From: an uncultured Bacteroidales bacterium
Lineage (GTDB): Bacteria; Bacteroidota; Bacteroidia; Bacteroidales; Paludibacteraceae
Length of the DNA stretch: 64,000 nt
Reading direction: 5' to 3'
Assembly (NCBI GenBank): GCA_900319035.1
Contig: ONMU01000002.1
Span: forward strand, 36,160-100,159
Part shown: piece by piece, positions 55,171 through 62,043 of the stretch
Position numbering within the stretch: position 1 is the first letter of the stretch
Layout of the letters: the number at the start of each line of letters is the position of its first letter
Made by a program: the position numbers and the translations under genes
Notes under the pieces: model-generated
What the model was told of the DNA's origin: nothing
The model's database searches: none
What the model saw: the letters and a program-made list of their open reading frames with translations, nothing else

Positions 55171-55217
55171 AAAAAATCACAGCGCCAAACCTTTTTTCGT
55201 TTGACGCTGCAAAAGTA
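55171..55217 (-). promoter_or_regulatory. Candidate promoter plus attenuator before the 54714 gene
   Basis: A minus-strand TACTTTTGC (-7 like) at 55209-55217 lacks a clear TTTG 20 nt upstream. Just downstream is CAGCG(T)CAAAC...GTTTGGCGCTG followed by ATTTTTTTATT, which would terminate a short leader RNA. Confidence 0.45.
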
Positions 55218-55258
55218 CTGCTTTTTCTTCGGATACGTTCGGAAATTTTTCCGAATCG

Positions 55259-55549
55259 TTATTTTTCTGCTTTTCTTAGACCACTTTCATCCACTTCCCA
55301 TCCAAAGATCTTACTTAATTTCCTGCATAACTCGCTGCGGTTGTAACCGCAACCTGCATATAAATCTTCGCCTTTCTGCTTCTTTTTCTCCAGCCATTCC
55401 ACTACCTCTTGGTATTTTCCCTTGCGCGGATATATGGAATTCACGTGCTCGCGCGAGCCCTCCTGACCATAGATGATGTTCTGGGTCTCGATCTTCTGTT
55501 CGGCTATGTAATTGCCGCTGATGTAAAAATTATTCGTCACCTCGCTCAT
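55259..55549 (-). CDS. Hypothetical protein with NFYISGNYIAEQ motif
   Basis: 96 residues. The N terminus (EVTNNFYISGNYIAEQKIET) resembles short beta-hairpin tags seen in several Bacteroidota hypothetical proteins and in the neighbouring 55530 product (YTYNIEGDYINQQQI). A basic, Tyr/Lys-rich helix (VVEWLEKKKQKGEDLY, GYNRSELCRKLSKIFGW) follows, suggesting nucleic-acid binding. It overlaps the 55530 gene by 20 bp. A TTCGGAAA/TTTCCGAA hairpin follows its stop. Confidence 0.65.
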   Translation of the reverse strand: MSEVTNNFYISGNYIAEQKIETQNIIYGQEGSREHVNSIYPRKGKYQEVVEWLEKKKQKGEDLYAGCGYNRSELCRKLSKIFGWEVDESGLRKAEK

Positions 55550-55781
55550 TGTTCAATGGAATTATTTGTTGTTGGTTTATATAATCGCCTTCTATGTTAT
55601 ACGTGTATTCCACTTTCTGATTCGCGCGCAAATCTTCATTCTCACGTTGCATCTCCTCCATCGCATCCAATAGCAAACGCTTCTCGGCTGCATTTGCCAA
55701 GATTAGCTTGCCCATCGCCTCGTCATGTTCGATACTGGTGCGGACTTGAGACATTATATGTTGTAGTTGGCTCGAACTCAT
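55530..55781 (-). CDS. Hypothetical coiled-coil protein
   Basis: 83 residues from the ATG at 55781 (MSSSQLQHIMSQVRT). A longer frame reaches a TTG at 55892, but this TTG is part of the promoter -7 element, so it cannot be translated from that transcript. A heptad-like helix (AEKRLLLDAMEEMQRENEDL) is followed by a beta tag YNIEGDYINQQQIIP. First gene of the primase operon, with a leader of about 100 nt. Confidence 0.6.
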   Translation of the reverse strand: MSSSQLQHIMSQVRTSIEHDEAMGKLILANAAEKRLLLDAMEEMQRENEDLRANQKVEYTYNIEGDYINQQQIIPLNNERGDE

Positions 55782-55889
55782 AGGGGTGATAATCCCATCA
55801 TCAACAGATTGTAGTGACTGCTGATGTTGTTCAAAAAGTGGTTTCCTTTGTATATCAATCAGTTGGATTTTTTCCTCTCTTTTCGACTG

Positions 55890-55921
55890 CAAAGATACTA
55901 CAAATATTTCATATCTCCAAA
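55890..55921 (-). promoter_or_regulatory. Promoter of the primase operon
   Basis: Minus strand TTTG (55918-55921), 20 nt, TATCTTTG (55890-55897), with the shared TTTGTAGTATC spacer. Confidence 0.8.
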
Positions 55922-56299
55922 TCTTTTTGAATAAAAATCTTTTTTGCTAAACCCGACTTTACAATCAGCCTAAAACCATCGTTCACACTTCACACTTTCA
56001 CACATCCCATGTACCCCATCAAAACGGTCATAATATAAATATATAATATATATATTATTATATTATATTATGGCATATTTCAGAACCCACACTGCGTATG
56101 TGAATCTGTGATTTGTGAATTTATCGTGCCCTTGCGGCTAAGAAAATGCCTGCATAATCGTGCCCATTGTGGGCTAAGAACCCCCTTTGTCCCTTGCGTC
56201 CGGATCTGATCCGGACATCTTATCTTTCTTCTTTTGCAGGGCAATTTGATTGCCCGCTCCCTCACTTTGCATTTTTTTTGAATTTTTTTGCGCAAAAAA
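55922..56299. other. AT-rich, hairpin-rich region between divergent island operons (origin-like)
   Basis: A long AT-only tract (about 56028-56071), a copy of the dispersed CACA-type repeat (56099-56121), then three consecutive hairpins: GCCCA/TGGGC (about 56161), GTCCGGAT/ATCCGGAC (about 56200) and GGGCAA/TTGCCC (about 56240). No gene is supported. The layout, next to a primase-helicase, resembles a replication origin. Confidence 0.5.
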
Positions 56300-56333
56300 T
56301 TTGCAAAACCCAATTTGTTCATCGTACCTTTGC
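56300..56333 (+). promoter_or_regulatory. Promoter of the unknown - TM - DUF5675 - lipoprotein cassette
   Basis: TTTG (56300-56303), 21 nt, TACCTTTGC (56325-56333). Confidence 0.8.
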
Positions 56334-56335
56334 AT

Positions 56336-56631
56336 CGGATTTCGGAAACACCCCGTTCCCTCCTCCCAACCCCTGTAAAATTAGCGCGCATTTTTAACAA
56401 GGTTTTAACAAGGTTTTAACGAGGTTTTCAAAATCCCTTTTGCTTTCCGCATCTGTCCACTTTTCGGGGCTGTCTCCCCGAACCGACACCCTGCCGAAAG
56501 TAGCTGTGCATTTTGCATCTTTCGCGCATAATTGCGCGAACAACACCCGCCGCATAATCTCTACGGCGTTAAAGAAAAGAGATATTCATTATTAATTATT
56601 AATTATTCATTATTCATTAAACCTAAACATT
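56336..56631 (+). ncRNA. Long structured leader or RNA candidate upstream of the 56632 gene
   Basis: About 290 nt between the promoter and the first ATG. It contains three AACAAGGTTTT direct repeats (56396-56430), TTCGGGG/CCCCGAA (about 56464-56484) and TTCGCGC/GCGCGAA (about 56521-56541). It could be a 5' regulatory RNA or part of the adjoining origin-like DNA. Confidence 0.4.
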
Positions 56632-57021
56632 ATGGGAAAAGTAACCTATGCTCCGGGTATCGAGTATGTGCAAGGCGCACTCGCTAAACCCAAAAAGAAA
56701 GACGGACACAAGTGTGGTGATTACCTCATCGGTACCCACCGAACCGCCGCAACCACCAACCCCAATTGCACTCGCATCTATCTCCGCAAGGCGGATTCGT
56801 ACGAGCGCTCGACTCCGGTAACCACCAACGAGGTAAGACAGCGTAACCGCTTCTCGGCGGTGGCAGCAGCAGTAGCCGCTCGTGCCAAGGACCTCTCGAA
56901 GATTTCTGCCGACCAGATGGCGTTCGCTGCTCAGAAGGATCAGCCGGATGGTGTAAAAACCATGAAAGCCTTCCTCTGGAAGCTGGAGAAAGAGGCGTAC
57001 GATACCGAGCACAACGGCTAA
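56632..57021 (+). CDS. Hypothetical island protein (YAPGIEYVQGxLAKPKxK family-like)
   Basis: 129 residues. GKVTYAPGIEYVQGALAKPK, GDYLIGTHRTAATTNPNCTR, RQRNRFSAVAAAVAARAKDL. I recall similar uncharacterised proteins in Bacteroidales islands, but no domain name. It is basic and Ala-rich in the C-terminal half; DNA binding or a phage-structural role are both possible. First gene of a four-gene plus-strand cassette. Confidence 0.75.
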   Translation: MGKVTYAPGIEYVQGALAKPKKKDGHKCGDYLIGTHRTAATTNPNCTRIYLRKADSYERSTPVTTNEVRQRNRFSAVAAAVAARAKDLSKISADQMAFAAQKDQPDGVKTMKAFLWKLEKEAYDTEHNG

Positions 57022-57032
57022 GGAGGTGAGCC

Positions 57033-57164
57033 ATGAAACTTAGTATCCAACTCATCACAGCAGCGATACTGGCGATTGGCGGATTAGTGCTCTTGTTCTG
57101 CGGAGTGTACATCGCTCCGCAGGGCGAGATCCACGAGAGCCTCTTAGTCGGCTTTTGGAATTGA
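57033..57164 (+). CDS. Small membrane protein, apparently truncated by a frame change
   Basis: 43 codons: MKLSIQLITAAILAIGGLVL then LFCGVYIAP, one strong transmembrane helix, ending VGFWN-stop. The start has a perfect AAGGAGGTGAG site, unusual in this phylum. From 57157 another frame reads GIDYTYKFKQYGNHPPNENQ to a TAA at 57226-57228, a composition fitting the C-terminal half of the same protein, so an out-of-frame deletion has probably broken it. Size and topology are holin-like. Confidence 0.65.
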   Translation: MKLSIQLITAAILAIGGLVLLFCGVYIAPQGEIHESLLVGFWN

Positions 57165-57187
57165 TTACACGTATAAATTCAAGCAGT

Positions 57188-57538
57188 ATGGCAACCATCC
57201 ACCTAACGAGAATCAGCCGAAAGAATAATGCGGTACGTGGAACGATGCGAGTGGGAGAACGAGACATCGCAACGCTCGAAAATGCGGACTACATCATACC
57301 GGTAGGAACTTATCCGGTCTCGATCACATTCTCACCGCGGTTCAAGAAGATGATGCCGCTTATCGGCAACGTGCCCGGACGGAGCGGGATTAGGATTCAT
57401 GGAGGAACCAAGCCCGAACATTCGAAAGGGTGCGTGCTCGTAAGCAATCCGAAAGACCGCGAGAAAATCACGGAATTTATTAACCAAAACAAAAAGAAAG
57501 ATGAAAAAACTTTTATTCATATCGGTAGTTGCGATTAG
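57188..57538 (+). CDS. DUF5675 family protein
   Basis: 116 residues from the ATG at 57188. LENADYIIPVGTYPVSITFS, LIGNVPGRSGIRIHGGTKPE and HSKGCVLVSNP match DUF5675, which has an L,D-transpeptidase-like IHxG...GC arrangement (His and Cys present). A role in wall modification or lysis is plausible. It overlaps the displaced frame of the small membrane protein and the lipoprotein gene. Confidence 0.85.
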   Translation: MATIHLTRISRKNNAVRGTMRVGERDIATLENADYIIPVGTYPVSITFSPRFKKMMPLIGNVPGRSGIRIHGGTKPEHSKGCVLVSNPKDREKITEFINQNKKKDEKTFIHIGSCD

Positions 57539-57683
57539 CCTCGCCTTTGGCATGACCTCGTGCAAAGCATGGCGAACGATCTCTACTACGGCGACGTACA
57601 CGCAGGTATCGGATAGCACCAAGAACGCAACGACCATCACCACCAAGACCGTCGAGGAGTACCAAAGCGTGAAGAAACAATGA
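57501..57683 (+). CDS. Small lipoprotein
   Basis: 60 residues. MKKLLFISVVAISLAFGMTS with lipobox MTSC (Cys21), then Thr/Ser-rich TISTTATYTQVSDSTKNATT and a short VEEYQSVKKQ tail. In an endolysin-type cassette it would sit where an o-spanin is expected, but no such homology is proven. It overlaps the DUF5675 gene by 38 bp; a strong terminator follows. Confidence 0.75.
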   Translation: MKKLLFISVVAISLAFGMTSCKAWRTISTTATYTQVSDSTKNATTITTKTVEEYQSVKKQ

Positions 57684-57688
57684 AAAAA

Positions 57689-57714
57689 GGAGCGAGTTTT
57701 TCGCTCCTTTTTTT
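57689..57714 (+). terminator. Strong intrinsic terminator of the cassette
   Basis: GGAGCGA-gtttt-TCGCTCC followed by seven T. Confidence 0.92.
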
Positions 57715-57746
57715 ATTACATACCACATAGATAGAGTATTCACTCT

Positions 57747-57811
57747 ATCACAAATTCACACAAAAATGTGGGTTGATTGTAAGATTTATCAAATAAAATT
57801 TGCATATGTCA
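57747..57811 (+). repeat. Internal copy of the island repeat with attached promoter block
   Basis: ATCACAAATTCACACAAAAA-TGT followed by GATTTATCAAA and TTTGCATATGTC matches 61458-61523 over about 65 bp (roughly three quarters identical). Confidence 0.7.
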
Positions 57812-57830
57812 AAAAAAAGTTGTACCTTTG
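57799..57830 (+). promoter_or_regulatory. Promoter of an orphan small RNA
   Basis: TTTG (57799-57802) extended by CATATGTC, 20 nt, TACCTTTG (57823-57830). Confidence 0.8.
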
Positions 57831-57836
57831 CGCAAC

Positions 57837-57943
57837 TTTTACGCAGTCTTTGCGTAAAATTGTGACATAATACATAAATTTTACACTTTAAGTTTGTAAA
57901 GTTTCCCACATCCCTCTGTGAAGACCGATGTGGGTTTTCTTTT
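57837..57943 (+). ncRNA. Candidate ~107-nt small RNA
   Basis: A consensus promoter leads into three hairpins and an intrinsic terminator, with no ORF: TTTTACGCA/TGCGTAAAA (about 57837-57857), TTTACA/TGTAAA (about 57884-57900) and CCCACAT/ATGTGGG + TTTTCTTTT (57905-57943). No plus-strand gene follows, since the methyltransferase genes run the other way. Start by promoter position only. Confidence 0.6.
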
Positions 57944-57964
57944 ACTATATTCTATTCTAATTGT

Positions 57965-58948
57965 TTATTTTAACGTATTCTTAATCCACAATGCAATCTG
58001 TTCTGCCAATCGTGGTGGGACAGCATTTCCTACCATCTTATAGCCATCCAGTATGTTTGAATACACAAAGCGGAAACTATCCGGAAATGTTTGTATTCTC
58101 GCACACTCTCTGACACTTAACCGTCTATACAGATGCTCTGAACCTTTTGCAAATATGCGTTTATCGGCAGACACAAACTGCATCTTCGGCGCTTGTGGAT
58201 GCAGTGGCTCATTCTTTGCTTGTGCTTGTATGGTAAACGAAACTTCATCCCAACTACGCACACGATTACGCGCCATGAAACGAGCATCGTATGTGCCATT
58301 ATAGACATCGTGATTTAGAACACTTGTGTACTGCTGATTTACTACATCTTTCTCAGAATAGAATTGAGGTTGTTCTTTTATATCTCCAATCGCTTGTCGA
58401 AGCGTAATGGGATGATCTGTAGTAGGATTCGGCAGCAAACATGCCTTATTGAGTTCTTGACGAATACCGACCACAAACACTCGTTTCCGGTCTTGTGGTA
58501 TTTTGTAATCCTTGGCATCAAGTAGTGCATAAGTCACAACATATCCGGCTGAATATAATGAGGTAATAAATGAATTGAAAGCAGCTATGTGCGTATCTGA
58601 CAAAATGCCCTCTACATTCTCAATTACAAAGAATTTGGGTTTCTTTGCTTGGATGATGCGTATATATTCCAGGAACACGCGACCACGCTCGTCTTTCAAT
58701 CCTAAATTACGACCGCCTTCACTCCATGCTTGGCAGGGAGGACCACCGATAAAACCGTCACACTCTGGAATATCATCTGCTGATAGTTTGCATATATCTT
58801 CTAACACAAATTGCGTCTTCGGATGGTTCAGTTTGTACGTCTCGGCAACACTTAGTTCAAAATCATTTGCCCAAACAACATTAAAACCAACTTTTTCGAA
58901 ACCTAAATCCAGTCCGCCACAACCTGCGAAAAAAGATACTACATTCAT
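57965..58948 (-). CDS. DNA (cytosine-5) methyltransferase 1 of the GGCC-type system
   Basis: 327 residues. C5 motifs I ([16 protein letters not shown]), IV ([12 protein letters not shown]), VI (FFVIENVEG), VIII ([11 protein letters not shown]), TRD ([20 protein letters not shown]) and X ([14 protein letters not shown]) are intact. Its TRD starts like that of M.HaeIII-type enzymes but diverges after the QA. It overlaps the second methyltransferase gene by 4 bp. AT-rich codons compared with the backbone indicate transfer. Confidence 0.92.
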   Translation of the reverse strand: MNVVSFFAGCGGLDLGFEKVGFNVVWANDFELSVAETYKLNHPKTQFVLEDICKLSADDIPECDGFIGGPPCQAWSEGGRNLGLKDERGRVFLEYIRIIQAKKPKFFVIENVEGILSDTHIAAFNSFITSLYSAGYVVTYALLDAKDYKIPQDRKRVFVVGIRQELNKACLLPNPTTDHPITLRQAIGDIKEQPQFYSEKDVVNQQYTSVLNHDVYNGTYDARFMARNRVRSWDEVSFTIQAQAKNEPLHPQAPKMQFVSADKRIFAKGSEHLYRRLSVRECARIQTFPDSFRFVYSNILDGYKMVGNAVPPRLAEQIALWIKNTLK

Positions 58949-59946
58949 AGTGCGTGATGTTGTTGCAATGCGGTTTTTACTGATGTGGCTACATGATATG
59001 CCAACTCTACAGGCACGGCATTACCAATCATCTTGTAACCATAATCTACTTCGTCATAGATGAATACAAAGTCATCCGGGAAACTCTGCACACGAGCCAC
59101 TTCACGTACAGACATACGACGATACAAATCTTCTTTACCGGGAACAAAAATCTGCTTGTTCGTTTCCACCTTAATCATCTTCGGTGCCTGTGGATGCAAC
59201 TGACATTGTCGGCCACTCGCTTGCACCGTAAAGCCCGGTTCATCCCAACTGCGAACACGATTACGCGACATGAAGATGGGTGAATATGCTCCTGTAAAAT
59301 ACTCGTGATTAGGAACTGCACACGCGCTTCCATTGGTCTTATTGTGTGGCAAAGCAGGTATTGCGTTATCTTTCAAATCCCATATTGCTTCACGCAATGT
59401 CGGTTTATGTTCCAATGGAGTTGGGTACTTAAAATCATGTATCTCAAGATCCTTCCTAAAACCAATATAGAAAACTCTATCACGGTCTTCCGGCACACCA
59501 AAATCATTTGCGTTCAGCATTTTGAGATTAACATCATATCCCGCTTCATCGAACAACTGCATAAAACCGCTAACGGCAGCAGAATGCCGTGAAGCTAACA
59601 TACCAGATACGTTCTCTGCTACGAAAAATAGTGGTTGCGTTGCTTTTAAGATTCGGATGTATTCAAAGAATAACTGTCCGCGTGCATCCTCAATGCCACG
59701 CAGAGTACCGGCTTCACTCCATGATTGACACGGAGGACCACCGATGATACCTGTTACATGTTTAGGGAATACGCTCTCATCTACTTTACGTATATCGCCC
59801 TCTATTAAATGTGTCTCAGGGAAATTTGCTTTGAATGTAGGGCAAATCTTCGCATCGTATTCATTGGCAACAACAGTGCGAAATCCTGCTTTATGGAAAC
59901 CGAGATCGAGACCACCGGCTCCACTAAATAGACTAATTAGAGTCAT
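58945..59946 (-). CDS. DNA (cytosine-5) methyltransferase 2, M.HaeIII/M.NgoPII-like
   Basis: 333 residues. [49 protein letters not shown] and the [23 protein letters not shown] followed by [10 protein letters not shown] are, from memory, very close to M.HaeIII (GGCC), which supports GGCC as target. It protects host DNA from the NgoPII-like nuclease whose gene overlaps its start by 4 bp. Confidence 0.93.
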   Translation of the reverse strand: MTLISLFSGAGGLDLGFHKAGFRTVVANEYDAKICPTFKANFPETHLIEGDIRKVDESVFPKHVTGIIGGPPCQSWSEAGTLRGIEDARGQLFFEYIRILKATQPLFFVAENVSGMLASRHSAAVSGFMQLFDEAGYDVNLKMLNANDFGVPEDRDRVFYIGFRKDLEIHDFKYPTPLEHKPTLREAIWDLKDNAIPALPHNKTNGSACAVPNHEYFTGAYSPIFMSRNRVRSWDEPGFTVQASGRQCQLHPQAPKMIKVETNKQIFVPGKEDLYRRMSVREVARVQSFPDDFVFIYDEVDYGYKMIGNAVPVELAYHVATSVKTALQQHHAL

Positions 59947-60788
59947 AGAACGTACGTTATCAATTTTACGTTAATCAATTCTGCCGTGTTGTTAGGATTT
60001 TTCACCTGTTTATCCTCAATTTTTAATGCAGCTATTTGTTGCGCTTCTTGTTCAAAGGAATGCAAATTTGCGAAGCTATTATATTTGTCTGCTGGTATAA
60101 TAGCCACCAACTCAAAATGATTTTGTGTATTGTGTTGGAATAAATATTTAAAGACTTTAAGAGGATGTTCTATACCCCACATGCCTCGTGCTCGAAAATA
60201 AGTAATTCCAAGAGGATCAACAGCATTTATATGTGCTAATTCATTTGTGGATTCCAGTTCCAAATCTACACTCTTTAATATGCCTTCCTTTATTGCATTA
60301 AATGTCTTCTCATAACATTCTTTACTTGCGCAATATATATTGCCATATACGAATGTAATTGCATTGATATTTGCTCCATTTACATTGCCTACGGCATAGA
60401 TAATATCTCGTTCAGACCAAGTACCTCCTTCTATATTCCTACAGTCAGAGGAAATGCGTGGATCGTCGTGGTATAGTTTTGCTTTAGGATAACTGCTATT
60501 AAGTGGTATTCCGCCGATAGATTCTACCTTCTTAACCTCGATAGCATCTCCGTTTCTAATAATGGCATCAGGTGGATTATTCTTTCCACCACCGTAAGAA
60601 AACACTTGAGATTGTTTAGAATTTTTTGTGGTGGTATCAAGATTAAATGTACCTGCAAACGCATCTTTGATATAGTCCTCCAATGGTTCACCTGCTGCAT
60701 GTAAACGATTATGCGTATTCGTAGATGCACTTAACTTTTGACTACTGTCTTTTGCAATATTGAGAATCGCGTCTAAAATATTTGCCAT
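59943..60788 (-). CDS. NgoPII-type restriction endonuclease (GGCC)
   Basis: 281 residues. [61 protein letters not shown] (ExK of a PD-D/ExK core) and [19 protein letters not shown] closely follow the NgoPII family (PF09521), a type II enzyme cutting GGCC. First gene of a three-gene R-M operon with two C5 methyltransferases. Confidence 0.92.
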   Translation of the reverse strand: MANILDAILNIAKDSSQKLSASTNTHNRLHAAGEPLEDYIKDAFAGTFNLDTTTKNSKQSQVFSYGGGKNNPPDAIIRNGDAIEVKKVESIGGIPLNSSYPKAKLYHDDPRISSDCRNIEGGTWSERDIIYAVGNVNGANINAITFVYGNIYCASKECYEKTFNAIKEGILKSVDLELESTNELAHINAVDPLGITYFRARGMWGIEHPLKVFKYLFQHNTQNHFELVAIIPADKYNSFANLHSFEQEAQQIAALKIEDKQVKNPNNTAELINVKLITYVL

Positions 60789-60791
60789 AGC

Positions 60792-60965
60792 TTACTTATT
60801 TAATTTCTTCTTAAAAGGCAACACCCGGCAGATGCCACAGGCCGACCAAAGCCACCACCTGCTGGGATTCTCGTTGCCATAGTTCTGTTGTTTACGCTCA
60901 TTGTTGGTCGTTTGTGGTTGAGCGGTTTGGTTAATCGAGGAATATCCAACTATTTGCAATGTCAC
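60792..60965 (-). CDS. Candidate 57-codon small protein overlapping the 60931 gene
   Basis: From a GTG at 60965 the frame reads MTLQIVGYSSINQTAQPQTT and ends RWWLWSACGICRVLPFKKKL-NK. The Trp/Cys-rich hydrophobic patch followed by Lys is protein-like, but the start is weak and the frame overlaps the upstream gene. Low confidence. Confidence 0.25.
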   Translation of the reverse strand: MTLQIVGYSSINQTAQPQTTNNERKQQNYGNENPSRWWLWSACGICRVLPFKKKLNK

Positions 60966-61209
60966 TTGCGCGATCGTTATCCGGCTCTAAGCCATCATCG
61001 CCCTCGCGCACGAGTGTTTCAATAGAATAGATGCCATCATCTTCAGATCCTTGCAGATTGTCTTCCATTTCTGCTTGATACTCCATTTTATCGCGGTCTA
61101 AATAGACGTGCAATGTCGCATGTTCATACCCATTCGGGTTGTCGATGTACTCCTGTACTGCGTCATAGATCTTCTCCTCTAACGCATGGATGTCTTGAAT
61201 ACTTGCCAT
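60931..61209 (-). CDS. Small acidic hypothetical protein
   Basis: 92 residues, strongly acidic (DNLQGSEDDGIYSIETLVRE, GDDGLEPDNDRASDI). No family is recognised. The acidity and location directly upstream of the R-M operon are compatible with a DNA-mimic or a control protein, but neither is shown. It has its own promoter at 61275-61306. Confidence 0.7.
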   Translation of the reverse strand: MASIQDIHALEEKIYDAVQEYIDNPNGYEHATLHVYLDRDKMEYQAEMEDNLQGSEDDGIYSIETLVREGDDGLEPDNDRASDIANSWIFLD

Positions 61210-61274
61210 ATTTTTTGGTCATTTGTGGTTAATACTATTGGGTCTTGCACTGGCTATGCACCCAAAAACGGGTG

Positions 61275-61306
61275 CAAAGATACTAAAAAAAATCGAGTTG
61301 TGCAAG
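61275..61306 (-). promoter_or_regulatory. Promoter for the 60931 gene (and perhaps the R-M operon)
   Basis: Minus strand CTTG (61303-61306), 20 nt, TATCTTTG (61275-61282). Confidence 0.75.
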
Positions 61307-61449
61307 TTTTTCTTCATTATTCACTTTTCTTTTCTATTTTTTCCATAAAAAACCGCCGATTCTCTAATAAAAATGCATTTTTCTCCTCTTTTCTCTTTTT
61401 TATCTTTTTTAGGGGAACAAATTCTTATCTCGCTTCGCTCGAATGATTG

Positions 61450-61491
61450 TTTCACACAAATCACAAATTCACATAAAATTGTCTGTTCATT
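61450..61491 (+). repeat. Right copy of the 42-bp island repeat
   Basis: TTTCACACAAATCACAAATT-CACATAAAATTGTCTGTTCATT; inverted relative to 51935-51976, 37/42 identical. Confidence 0.85.
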
Positions 61492-61512
61492 GCACGATTT
61501 ATCAAAAATAAA

Positions 61513-61545
61513 TTTGCATATGTCCCATTTTTGTAGTACCTTTGC
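61513..61545 (+). promoter_or_regulatory. Promoter, 35-bp block identical to the xerC promoter
   Basis: TTTG (61513-61516), 20 nt, TACCTTTGC (61537-61545); the block 61512-61546 is repeated exactly at 62007-62041. Confidence 0.82.
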
Positions 61546-61561
61546 AAAGATTTTCTAAAGT

Positions 61562-61687
61562 ATGAAAACAAGTAGTAAACAATTACCCAAACGCTCTAAC
61601 GCGAGTAGCGGAAAGAAAGCACATAACGAAAGCCAATTCATTGCAGTGTGCAGTTGTGGAACTGAAAATAGAGTGGATGGGGCGTAA
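61562..61687 (+). CDS. Candidate 41-residue small protein
   Basis: MKTSSKQLPKRSNASSGKKA followed by a CSC pair and VDGA-stop. A consensus promoter lies 17 bp upstream. Basic N-terminal half, no family recognised. The 3' end is convergent with the 6S-like RNA. Confidence 0.45.
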   Translation: MKTSSKQLPKRSNASSGKKAHNESQFIAVCSCGTENRVDGA

Positions 61688-61701
61688 GAGAGTCTATGTA
61701 A

Positions 61702-61736
61702 TAAAATCAGCCCGCCCGATGAATTGGGGCAGGCTG
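61702..61736 (-). terminator. Terminator of the 6S-like RNA
   Basis: Minus strand CAGCC(T)GCCC...GGGC(G)GGCTG then ATTTTATT. Confidence 0.8.
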
Positions 61737-61884
61737 CGTAAAATTGAGTTGGTGTGTGTTAAACCCCGCTCTTAACATAAGACTTCCGTTCAGCCTTACC
61801 TCTGTGCCGCTGAATTGCAACGAGTAAAAACGGAATGCAACCAGACGCAGGTAGTGAGCCACACGCGCTCAATAAGCTTTTGCG
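61703..61884 (-). ncRNA. ssrS: Candidate 6S-like RNA (~180 nt rod)
   Basis: An orphan unit with consensus promoter and terminator and no ORF. It can fold as one long interrupted hairpin: TTGAG/CTCAA, GTGTG/CACAC, CCTGC/GCGGG, then a bulge, TTCCGT/ACGGAA and TTCAGC/GCTGAA at the tip. Length and the closing-stem/central-bubble/terminal-stem layout resemble 6S RNA, which binds RNA polymerase. The name is inference; no family score is available. Confidence 0.5.
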
Positions 61885-61888
61885 ACTG

Positions 61889-61920
61889 CAAAAGTACAAC
61901 ATTTTTTTGAATTGACCAAA
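61889..61920 (-). promoter_or_regulatory. Promoter of the 6S-like RNA
   Basis: Minus strand TTTG (61917-61920), 20 nt, TACTTTTG (61889-61896). Confidence 0.8.
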
Positions 61921-62007
61921 TTTTTTTTAAAAAAAGCGCATTTTTCTTTATTTTTCTCTATTTTTTATCTTTTGGGGGACGGATAAATCATAATTTTTCT
62001 ATTTTTA

Positions 62008-62040
62008 TTTGCATATGTCCCATTTTTGTAGTACCTTTGC
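62008..62040 (+). promoter_or_regulatory. Promoter of xerC (probably leaderless)
   Basis: TTTG (62008-62011), 20 nt, TACCTTTGC (62032-62040), then AGC-ATG: the ATG at 62044 falls at or within 2-3 nt of the expected transcription start. Confidence 0.85.
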
Positions 62041-62043
62041 AGC

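Noticed and set aside
55782-55892. N-terminal extension of the 55530 gene from a TTG
   Set aside because: The TTG is part of the -7 promoter box, so it is not in the transcript.
56080-56400. 106-codon minus-strand ORF
   Set aside because: It runs through several hairpins and the cassette promoter, has no signal, domain or RBS, and looks like open frame in structured DNA.
61562-61687. Treating the 41-codon ORF as certain
   Set aside because: The promoter is convincing but the protein has no recognisable fold, so it is kept only as a low-confidence feature.
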